Assembly (NCBI GenBank): GCA_913055965.1
Contig: CAJXKX010000028.1
Coordinates: 1-10,930 of the forward strand
Direction of reading: 5' to 3'
Length of the DNA: 10,930 nt
Origin: an uncultured Roseovarius sp.
Lineage (GTDB): Bacteria; Pseudomonadota; Alphaproteobacteria; Rhodobacterales; Rhodobacteraceae
Part shown: in pieces, positions 6,042 to 10,930 of the stretch
How positions within the stretch are numbered: the stretch's first letter is position 1
Layout of the letters: each line of letters opens with the position of its first letter
The notes under the pieces: generated by a model
Databases searched by the model: none
What the model saw: the letters and a program-made list of their open reading frames with translations, nothing else
Told to the model about the DNA's origin: nothing
Program-made: the position numbers and the translations under genes

Positions 6042-7559
6042 ATGGCCAATCCTCTCTTCGATACTCTGTTCGCCCGCCACGCGGGCAGCGCCGCGCCGTT
6101 CCTGCACCTCGGCGGGGGGCGCAGCCTCAGCTACGACGCGTTCCTGCGCCGGACCGCGCAACTGGCCCATGCGCTGCGCGACGCGGGGCTCGCGCCCGGT
6201 GACCGGCTCGCCGCGCAGGTGCCGAAATCGGCCGAGGCGCTGGCCGTCTATGCCGCCTGCGTGCAGGCGGGCATCGTGTTCCTGCCGCTCAACACCGCCT
6301 ACACCCCCGACGAGGTGGCCTATTTCGTGACCGACAGCGGCGCGGGGCTGCTGCTCTGCGACCCCGCGCAGGAGGACAGGCTGCGCCCGGTGGCCGAGGG
6401 CGCGGGCGCTGCGCTGATGACGCTCGACGCCGAGGGCGGCGGCAGCCTCAGCGCGGCAGCGCGCGGACAACCCGAGACGTTCGGGACCGTGCCGCGCGAC
6501 GCGGGCGATCTGGCCGCGCTGCTCTACACCTCGGGCACGACCGGGCGCTCCAAGGGGGCGATGCTGACGCAGGACAACCTGCTCAGCAACGCGCGGGTGC
6601 TGGCCGAATACTGGCGCTTCACCGACCGCGACGTGCTCTTGCATGCGCTGCCGATCTTTCACACCCATGGCCTCTTCGTGGCGACGAACACCGTGCTGAT
6701 GACCGGCGGCGCGATGATCTGGCAACCGCGCTTCGACATCGACGCGGTGATCGCGGCGCTGCCCGAGGCGACGGCGATGATGGGCGTGCCGACCTTCTAC
6801 ACCCGGCTGCTGGACGATCCGCGCCTTACCCGCGAACTGGTGGCGCATATGCGGCTCTTTACCTCCGGTTCCGCCCCGCTGCTGGCCGAGACGCACGAGG
6901 CCTTCGCGGCGCGCACCGGGCACCGCATCCTCGAACGCTACGGCATGACCGAGACCAACATGACCACCTCCAACCCCTACGAGGGCGACCGGCGCGCGGG
7001 CACCGTGGGCTTTCCGCTGCCGGGGGTGGAACTGCGCATCACCGATCCCGAGACCGGCGCGGAGGTGCCGCAAGGCGAGGTCGGCATGCTCGAGGTGCGC
7101 GGGCCGAACGTGTTTCGCGGTTACTGGGACATGCCGGAAAAGACCGCCGAGGAACTCCGCGAGAACGGCTACTTCATCACCGGCGACCTGGGGATGATCG
7201 ACGCGCGCGGCTATGTCACCATCGTCGGGCGGATCAAGGACGTGGTGATCTCGGGCGGCTACAACATCTACCCCAAGGAGGTGGAGATGTGGCTCGACGA
7301 GCAGCCTGGCGTGCTGGAAAGCGCGGTGGTTGGCGTGCCGCATCCCGATCTGGGCGAGGTGCCGGTCGCGATCCTCGTGCCTCAGGCGGGGGGCGTGCCC
7401 GACATGCAGGCAATCTCTGCGGCGGCAGAGCGTGCGCTCGCCCGGTTCAAGCGCCCGCGCCGTCTCATCCTGGTGGATGCGCTGCCGCGCAACACCATGG
7501 GCAAGGTGCAGAAAAACGCGCTGCGGGCCGAGTATGCGGGGCTCTTTGCGGCGCGGTGA
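6042..7559 (+). CDS. matB: Malonyl-CoA synthetase (MatB)
   Basis: A 505-residue cytoplasmic acyl-CoA synthetase of the ANL superfamily. MatB converts malonate, CoA and ATP to malonyl-CoA, AMP and diphosphate through a malonyl-adenylate. Motifs in order: phosphate-binding loop YTSGTTGRSKGAML (162-175), SGSAPLLAETH (275-285), YGMTETNMTTSNPYEGDR (300-317), TGDLG (380-384), GRIKDVVISGGYNIYPKE (396-413) and the C-terminal NTMGKVQK, whose catalytic lysine is K488. The stretch ERYGMTETNM..SNP and overall length match rhizobial and Rhodopseudomonas MatB much better than general acyl-CoA ligases. AAGGA at 6028-6032, nine bases before the ATG, supports the start. No malonyl-CoA decarboxylase (MatA) is in the window, so the product may feed fatty-acid or polyketide synthesis, or be decarboxylated by an enzyme encoded elsewhere. 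A different small dicarboxylate, such as methylmalonate, is possible. Confidence 0.92.
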   Translation: MANPLFDTLFARHAGSAAPFLHLGGGRSLSYDAFLRRTAQLAHALRDAGLAPGDRLAAQVPKSAEALAVYAACVQAGIVFLPLNTAYTPDEVAYFVTDSGAGLLLCDPAQEDRLRPVAEGAGAALMTLDAEGGGSLSAAARGQPETFGTVPRDAGDLAALLYTSGTTGRSKGAMLTQDNLLSNARVLAEYWRFTDRDVLLHALPIFHTHGLFVATNTVLMTGGAMIWQPRFDIDAVIAALPEATAMMGVPTFYTRLLDDPRLTRELVAHMRLFTSGSAPLLAETHEAFAARTGHRILERYGMTETNMTTSNPYEGDRRAGTVGFPLPGVELRITDPETGAEVPQGEVGMLEVRGPNVFRGYWDMPEKTAEELRENGYFITGDLGMIDARGYVTIVGRIKDVVISGGYNIYPKEVEMWLDEQPGVLESAVVGVPHPDLGEVPVAILVPQAGGVPDMQAISAAAERALARFKRPRRLILVDALPRNTMGKVQKNALRAEYAGLFAAR

Positions 7560-7569
7560 GGCGCGGCGC

Positions 7570-7974
7570 TCAGCCCGCGCGGTTGGAAATCTCCAGCAGG
7601 TTGCCGTCCGGGTCGCGCAGGTAGAGCGAGACGATCGGCCCTTGGGCCCCGCTGCGCGGCACGGGGCCATCCTCGACCGCGACGCCGCAGGCGGCAAGAT
7701 GCGCCTGCCAGCGCGCGAGCGGCGTGTCGCTGAGAAAGCACAGATCGGCGGAGCCGGGGGTGGCGCGGGCGGCGCGGGGCGCGAACTCGGCCCCCGCGCT
7801 ATGCAGGTTGATCTTTTGCGTGCCGAAGCGCAGGGCGTGCCGGTCGCTGCCGTCGGTGGCGCGAAACACCTCTGTCTCCATCCCCAGAACGTCCGTGTAG
7901 AATGCCACCGTCACCCCGATATCGGCGACCGTCAGCACGAGATGATCGAGATCGGCGAGGCGCGGGGCGGTCAT
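7570..7974 (-). CDS. VOC (glyoxalase/bleomycin-resistance fold) family protein
   Basis: A 134-residue protein of the vicinal oxygen chelate superfamily, in which two beta-alpha-beta-beta-beta modules form a metal-binding cup. It begins LDHLVLTVADIGVTVAFYTDVLGME (9-33) and has KINLHSAG (54-61), GSADLCF (74-80) and YLRDPDGNLLEISN (118-131), all typical of small VOC proteins. H11, H58 and E128 are the likely metal ligands. Its substrate cannot be read from the sequence; members include glyoxalase I, fosfomycin-resistance enzymes and dioxygenases, and this subgroup is mostly uncharacterised. The ATG overlaps the trmD stop codon by four bases (7971-7974), and AAGG seven bases upstream lies within trmD, so translation is probably coupled. 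It is the last gene of the minus-strand cluster and ends only ten bases from the convergent matB stop, with no terminator visible between them. Confidence 0.88.
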   Translation of the reverse strand: MTAPRLADLDHLVLTVADIGVTVAFYTDVLGMETEVFRATDGSDRHALRFGTQKINLHSAGAEFAPRAARATPGSADLCFLSDTPLARWQAHLAACGVAVEDGPVPRSGAQGPIVSLYLRDPDGNLLEISNRAG

Positions 7975-8765
7975 TCGTCGGCCTTGCGTGCGGCGCGCCA
8001 CAGGTCGGGGCGGCGGTCGGCTGTCAGGCGTTCGGACATCTCGCGCCGCCAGCGTGCGACCTTGCCGTGATCGCCCGAGGTCAGCACCTCGGGGATCGCA
8101 TGACCGCGCCATTCGGCGGGACGGGTATAGTGGGGATGTTCCAGCAACCCGTCGGCAAAGCTCTCTTCCTCGGTCGAGGCCTCGTTGCCCAGAACGCCGG
8201 GCAGCAGGCGCACGCAGGCGTCGATCAGCGCTTGCGCGGCGATCTCTCCGCCGGTCAGGACGAAATCGCCGAGGCTGATCTCCTCGATCCCGTAATGGTC
8301 GATCACCCGCTGATCCAGCCCCTCGAACCGGCCGCAGACGAGCGTGACGCCGGGGCCTGCGGCGAGGCTGCGGGCGCGGGCCTGCGTGAAGGGAATGCCG
8401 CGGGGGCTGAGATAGACCAGCGGGGCACCGGGCCGCGCGGCGGTGCGCGCGGTGTCGATGGCGCGGCCCATCACGTCGGCGCGCAGGACCATGCCAGCGC
8501 CCCCGCCCGCGGGCGTGTCGTCGACATTGCGGTGCCGCCCCTCGCCGAACTCGCGCAGGTCGATGGTGTCGAGCGACCACAGCCCCTCGCGCAGCGCGCG
8601 GCCCGTCAGGCTCTCGGCCAGCACGCCGGGAAAGGCCTGTGGCAGGAGCGTGATGACCTGCGCGGTCCATACCCCCGCCAGCACCGGCGTAGGCGTCAGC
8701 AGGTCGCGCGGCTGCAGCGAGGGGCGGATGCTCTTGCGCCCGTGAGAGCGGGTCGTGTCGGCCAT
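7971..8765 (-). CDS. trmD: tRNA (guanine-37-N1) methyltransferase TrmD
   Basis: A 264-residue SPOUT methyltransferase that uses S-adenosylmethionine to methylate G37 next to the anticodon of tRNAs reading CUN, CCN and CGG, preventing +1 frameshifting. Conserved blocks are VDDTPAGGGAGMV (81-93), SPRG (120-123), CGRFEGLDQRVI (144-155), SLGDFVLTGGE (164-174, the knot), RLLPGVLGNEAS (186-197) and PHYTRPAEW (211-219). R186 matches E. coli R154. By hand alignment E201 takes the place of catalytic D169, a conservative change that I also recall from other alphaproteobacterial TrmD. The first ~32 residues precede the usual TrmD beginning (here VWTAQVITLLPQAFPG) and include SHGRKSIRPSL; I recall a similar extension in roseobacters, and it supports the ATG at 8765. 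It lies four bases after rimM and overlaps the VOC gene by four. Confidence 0.95.
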   Translation of the reverse strand: MADTTRSHGRKSIRPSLQPRDLLTPTPVLAGVWTAQVITLLPQAFPGVLAESLTGRALREGLWSLDTIDLREFGEGRHRNVDDTPAGGGAGMVLRADVMGRAIDTARTAARPGAPLVYLSPRGIPFTQARARSLAAGPGVTLVCGRFEGLDQRVIDHYGIEEISLGDFVLTGGEIAAQALIDACVRLLPGVLGNEASTEEESFADGLLEHPHYTRPAEWRGHAIPEVLTSGDHGKVARWRREMSERLTADRRPDLWRAARKADE

Positions 8766-8769
8766 GGTG

Positions 8770-9273
8770 TCAGAAAATCCCTTCGGGCGGGTCTGCCACG
8801 ATACGGCCCGCGGCGATATCGACCGTCGGCACCGCCTCGCGGGTAAACGGCAAAAGCACGGTGCGGCTTGCGCCCGGCACCTCGATCTCGAGCAGGTCGG
8901 AGGCCCCGTGATTGAGCACCGCGCGCACCCGGCCCAGCGGTGCGCCACCGCTGTCATGGACCGAAAGCCCGATGAGATCGGTGTGATAGAATTCGTCTTC
9001 GGGCAAGTCCGGCAGCCGCTCGCGCGGGACGCAGAGCCGCGTGCCGCGCAGGGTGTCGGCCTGTTCCTTGGTGGTTACGCCGGCAAGCCGCGCGGTCAGC
9101 GCGCCCGAGGTCTGCCCGGTCAGCGTGACGGTGAAGCGGGTCGCGCCGTCCTCGGTGCAGAGCGGGCCGTAGGCGGCGATGTCCTCGGGGCGGGCGGTGA
9201 AGCTCTTGAGCCGCACCTCGCCATGGATGCCGAAGCCCCCGGCAATGGCACCGACACAGACCAGATCGCTCAT
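8770..9273 (-). CDS. rimM: Ribosome maturation factor RimM
   Basis: A 167-residue assembly factor for the 30S subunit that binds ribosomal protein S19 and helps fold the 3' head domain of 16S rRNA. The N-terminal beta-barrel domain begins VCVGAIAGGFGIHGEVRLKSF (5-25), the family signature. The C-terminal PRC-barrel shows EFYHTDLIGL (94-103), LGRVRAVLNHGASDLLEIE (113-131) and LLPFTREAVPTVDIAAGRIV (140-159), ending in the usual DPPEGIF. Length is normal. AAAGGG lies about seven bases before the ATG. It sits between bluB (25 bases upstream) and trmD (four bases downstream), the canonical rimM-trmD pairing, so the three are almost certainly on one transcript. Confidence 0.95.
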   Translation of the reverse strand: MSDLVCVGAIAGGFGIHGEVRLKSFTARPEDIAAYGPLCTEDGATRFTVTLTGQTSGALTARLAGVTTKEQADTLRGTRLCVPRERLPDLPEDEFYHTDLIGLSVHDSGGAPLGRVRAVLNHGASDLLEIEVPGASRTVLLPFTREAVPTVDIAAGRIVADPPEGIF

Positions 9274-9298
9274 CGTTGGGCCCTTTCGCTGCGGCGGT

Positions 9299-9928
9299 TC
9301 ATCTCGTCTCCACCGGGACATCCTGCAGGCGGCGCTCCCATCCGGCAAGCTCCAGTTCGGGCGTGTCGCTTTCGGTCTCGGGCCAGCCCAGGCAGAGATA
9401 GGCCACGAGCCGCCAATCCTGCGGGATATCGAGGTCTTGGGCCAGGCGTTCGGGATCGAGGATCGACACCCAGCCAAGACCGAGGCCACGGGCGCGGGCG
9501 GCGAGCCAGACATGGGCGATGGCCCCGGCGACCGAGTAGCGGCGCGCCTCGGGCATGGTCTGCGCGCCGAGCCCCGCGCCCTTGGGCGTGGTCTCGTCGC
9601 AGAACACCGCGAGGTGAACCGGGGCCTCGCGCATGCCCGAAAGCTTCAGGCTACTGTAAAGGCAGGATTTTTCGCCCTCGTAGCCGTCGAGAGCGGCGGC
9701 GTTGGCGGCCTCGAAATTCGCCAGCGCGGCGGCGCGGGCGGCCTCGGACTGCACGCGCACAATGCGCCAGGGCTCGCTCAGCCCCACCGAGGGGGCGAGC
9801 GAGAAGGTGGCGAGGCACTCGCGCAGGAGCGTCTCGTCCACCGGGTCGGTGCGAAAACGGCGCACATCGCGCCGCCTGCGCATCAGGCGCAGGAGGTCGG
9901 CCTGGAAGTCATTGGAAAACTCAGACAT
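9299..9928 (-). CDS. bluB: 5,6-dimethylbenzimidazole synthase BluB
   Basis: A 209-residue flavoprotein of the nitroreductase fold. BluB uses reduced FMN and oxygen to break down the flavin itself, giving 5,6-dimethylbenzimidazole, the lower axial ligand of cobalamin. Features that separate it from ordinary nitroreductases are RRRDVRRF (18-25), APSVGLSEPWRIV (45-57), YSSLKLSGMREAP (91-103), AVFCDET (107-113), TMPEARRYSVAGAI (124-137), WLAARARGLGLGWVSILDP (141-159) and AYLCLGWPE (176-184). D21 and S155 are probably the counterparts of the Asp and Ser shown to matter in Sinorhizobium BluB, judged from motif context. The start at 9928 has AAGG seven bases upstream. It lies 18 bases after rpsP and 25 before rimM, so a vitamin B12 gene is embedded in a ribosome-maturation operon. 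The gap to rpsP is too short for a cobalamin riboswitch. Confidence 0.92.
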   Translation of the reverse strand: MSEFSNDFQADLLRLMRRRRDVRRFRTDPVDETLLRECLATFSLAPSVGLSEPWRIVRVQSEAARAAALANFEAANAAALDGYEGEKSCLYSSLKLSGMREAPVHLAVFCDETTPKGAGLGAQTMPEARRYSVAGAIAHVWLAARARGLGLGWVSILDPERLAQDLDIPQDWRLVAYLCLGWPETESDTPELELAGWERRLQDVPVETR

Positions 9929-9946
9929 TCCAGTGCCTTGCCTGCA

Positions 9947-10312
9947 TCACTCTTCGGCCGTGGCCTCGGCTGCGGCTGCGGCTTTTTCGGCCTTCTCGGC
10001 GGCGCGTTCCTGCGCCTTCTTGCCGGGCTGGGCCTTTTTCATGTTGGCGCGCTCGGTCTTTTCGCGAACGCCTGCTGCCTCGAGCATGCGGGCGATGCGG
10101 TCCGTGGGCTGTGCGCCGCGGTCGAGCCAGTGCTGGATACGCTCGATATCCATCTTGACGCGGTCCTCGCTGTCCTTGGGCAGGAGCGGGTTGTAGGTGC
10201 CCAGTTTCTCGATGAAGCGGCCATCGCGCGGCATGCGGCTGTCGGCTGCAACGATGCGATAGAAGGGACGCTTTTTCGAGCCACCACGGGCGAGACGGAT
10301 TTTCATGGCCAT
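9947..10312 (-). CDS. rpsP: 30S ribosomal protein S16
   Basis: A 121-residue S16. The conserved core starts KIRLARGGSKKRPFYRIVAAD (4-24), followed by RMPRDGRFIEKLGTYNP (26-42) and IQHWLDRGAQPTDRI (59-73). S16 binds the 5' and central domains of 16S rRNA early in assembly. After about residue 85 comes a low-complexity tail rich in Lys, Ala and Glu (about 95-121), absent from the 82-residue E. coli protein but common in alphaproteobacteria; it is probably disordered. Two in-frame ATGs are possible (10312 and 10306). The strong Shine-Dalgarno favours the first, giving MAMKIRLARGG. It is followed at 18 bases by bluB. Confidence 0.96.
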   Translation of the reverse strand: MAMKIRLARGGSKKRPFYRIVAADSRMPRDGRFIEKLGTYNPLLPKDSEDRVKMDIERIQHWLDRGAQPTDRIARMLEAAGVREKTERANMKKAQPGKKAQERAAEKAEKAAAAAEATAEE

Positions 10313-10320
10313 TTGATATT

Positions 10321-10327
10321 CTCCTTT
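10321..10327 (-). promoter_or_regulatory. Strong Shine-Dalgarno of rpsP
   Basis: AAAGGAG on the minus strand (10327 to 10321) is eight bases from the ATG at 10312, against fourteen from the ATG at 10306. It therefore selects the longer S16 start. It is the best ribosome binding site in the window, as expected for a highly expressed gene. Confidence 0.8.
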
Positions 10328-10341
10328 AATGGCGGGGGTTT

Positions 10342-10360
10342 GGTGGGGTCGAACCCCACC
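10342..10360. repeat. Perfect palindromic hairpin between chorismate mutase and rpsP
   Basis: GGTGGGGT (10342-10349) pairs with ACCCCACC (10353-10360) around a CGA loop. With its flanks the minus-strand form reads TAGGGTGGGGTTCGACCCCA. I recall very similar intergenic palindromes in many roseobacter genomes, so this may be a dispersed REP-like element. It directly abuts the chorismate mutase stop and has no T-run, so it is not a clear terminator, but it could stabilise or separate the upstream transcript from rpsP. Confidence 0.65.
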
Positions 10361-10657
10361 CTACGATTGATGCTTCTGGTGATGCCGGATCACCTCGGCG
10401 ATGATGAAGTTCAAAAACTCCTTGGCGAAGGCGGGGTCGAGATCGGCCGCCGCCGCCAATTCTTCGAGCCGCTCGATCTGCGCGGCTTCGCGCGCCGGAT
10501 CGGACGGGGGAAGGTCGTGTTCGGCCTTGAGCTTGCCCACCGCCTGGGTGTGCTTGAACCGCTCGGCCAGGGTGAAGACGAGGATCGCGTCGAGGCGGTC
10601 GATGCTCTCGCGGTGCCCGGCCAGAAGGGCCGCGGCGCGGGTGGCGTCACTGGTCAT
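10361..10657 (-). CDS. Stand-alone chorismate mutase (AroQ type)
   Basis: A 98-residue all-helical enzyme that rearranges chorismate to prephenate, the first step towards phenylalanine and tyrosine. It aligns by eye with the mutase domain of E. coli PheA: R16 in HRESIDRLD matches R11, R33 in LAERF matches R28, K44 in GKLK matches K39, and R56-E57 match R51-E52. N83 in FLNFIIAEV takes the place of Q88. The domain is free-standing, with no prephenate dehydratase or dehydrogenase attached. GGAG lies seven bases before the ATG, and an in-frame stop just upstream rules out extension. A small chorismate mutase directly upstream of rpsP is a Rhodobacterales gene order as I recall it. It is 48 bases from rpsP, and the hairpin lies between them. 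Confidence 0.88.
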   Translation of the reverse strand: MTSDATRAAALLAGHRESIDRLDAILVFTLAERFKHTQAVGKLKAEHDLPPSDPAREAAQIERLEELAAAADLDPAFAKEFLNFIIAEVIRHHQKHQS

Positions 10658-10697
10658 GGCGGTGCTCCGGAGTGGCGAAGATGCGAGGCTGTCTCAC

Positions 10698-10730
10698 GTC
10701 GGTATTCCGTCGGTATTGCGTCGGTGCGCG
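10698..10730. repeat. Three tandem 11-base repeats
   Basis: GTCGGTATTCC, GTCGGTATTGC and GTCGGTGCGCG follow one another without gaps, sharing GTCGGT. They fill the short intergenic space between the GNAT fragment and chorismate mutase. The first two differ by one base. They may be a binding array or a slippage product. Confidence 0.6.
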
Positions 10731-10743
10731 GGTCGGGGTCATG

Positions 10744-10930
10744 TCAGTCAATGGGCATCCCCTTCGGCTTGAACATCGGGTCGCAGTAATGGGCGATTTC
10801 GAGCTCGATCCCGTCGCGCAGCTGCCCCGAGGCGGCGGCGGAGGGCGCGGGGTGGCGATAGACCGCGTCCGAGCCGTCGATGGTCGGGGCCTCGCGATCC
10901 TTGGTGCAGCCAAGACGTTCGGCGAGGCGG
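10744..10930 (-). CDS. GNAT-family acetyltransferase, C-terminal end only
   Basis: The minus-strand frame is open from the window edge to TGA at 10746-10744, giving 61 residues. It begins RLAERLGC and continues with VYRHPAP (23-29), then a polar tail ending KPKGMPID. The pattern of AERLG, an acidic proline-rich stretch and VYRHPAP resembles the end of RimJ/RimL-type acetyltransferases, which I recall between ffh and the chorismate mutase gene in Rhodobacterales. These enzymes move an acetyl group from acetyl-CoA to an amine of a protein or small molecule. The acetyl-CoA binding motif lies beyond the window, so the call rests on the tail and gene order alone. It is 86 bases upstream of chorismate mutase. 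Confidence 0.55.
   Translation of the reverse strand, partial: RLAERLGCTKDREAPTIDGSDAVYRHPAPSAAASGQLRDGIELEIAHYCDPMFKPKGMPID

Noticed and set aside
7560..7569. Bidirectional terminator between matB and the VOC gene
   Set aside because: The ten-base gap and its flanks show no stem followed by a T-run on either strand.
4716..7697. A 993-codon minus-strand frame opposite MFS and matB
   Set aside because: Arg/His/Gln-rich composition, no motif, and it lies fully opposite two well-supported genes.
9929..9946. Cobalamin riboswitch before bluB
   Set aside because: Only 18 bases separate rpsP and bluB, and no B12-box-like sequence was noticed there.
10647..10740. A 31-codon minus-strand frame starting just after the GNAT stop
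   Set aside because: It is built on the 11-base repeats, overlaps the chorismate mutase start out of frame and lacks a Shine-Dalgarno site.
8755..10789. Long plus-strand frames (467 and 536 codons) across the rimM-bluB-rpsP cluster
   Set aside because: They run antisense to four recognised minus-strand genes and have shadow-like composition.

Overview
The window looks like two unrelated pieces of bacterial DNA joined head to tail. Bases 1 to about 4,015 carry a small membrane protein, a long DNA topoisomerase III and the first ~100 codons of a site-2 (M50) zinc protease. The style is Verrucomicrobiota-like: strong preference for ATC/CTC/GTC/TTC/GCC codons, no clear Shine-Dalgarno sites, an 841-residue TopB with a long C-terminal tail, and AT-rich intergenic DNA. 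From about 4,095 to the end the codons shift towards CTG/GCG/GTG/TTT and Shine-Dalgarno sites appear. The genes there read as a Rhodobacterales (roseobacter-type alphaproteobacterium) chromosome. Both taxonomic assignments rest on recalled family sequences and gene orders, not on a search.

Layout, plus strand: tail of an unknown gene (1-57), four-helix membrane protein (104-601), topB (742-3267), and a 442-base intergenic region with an AT-rich stretch, a strong intrinsic terminator and an 18-base direct repeat. Then comes one open frame (3710-4753) whose N-terminal third is an M50 protease and whose C-terminal two thirds look like a BASS-type membrane transporter. It is followed by an MFS transporter (4782-6014) and malonyl-CoA synthetase matB (6042-7559), which probably share a transcript and may form a carboxylate uptake and activation unit.

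Layout, minus strand: a tightly packed cluster transcribed towards matB. It contains a GNAT acetyltransferase (3' end only, at the window edge), a stand-alone AroQ chorismate mutase, rpsP, bluB, rimM, trmD and a VOC/glyoxalase-fold protein. From rpsP to the VOC gene the gaps are 25 bases or less, and trmD and the VOC gene overlap by four bases. This is the ribosome and tRNA maturation operon (S16, RimM, TrmD) common in proteobacteria, here also carrying bluB, which makes the lower ligand of vitamin B12.

The most important observation is the join inside 3710-4753. It lies in a GC-rich, low-complexity stretch encoding a hydrophobic helix, where the reading frame happens to stay open. A metagenome assembly or binning chimera is the simplest explanation, and the hybrid protein should not be trusted as a real gene until reads spanning the join are seen. 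I found no CRISPR array, tRNA, rRNA, insertion sequence, integrase or phage gene, and no convincing undescribed defence or mobile system.
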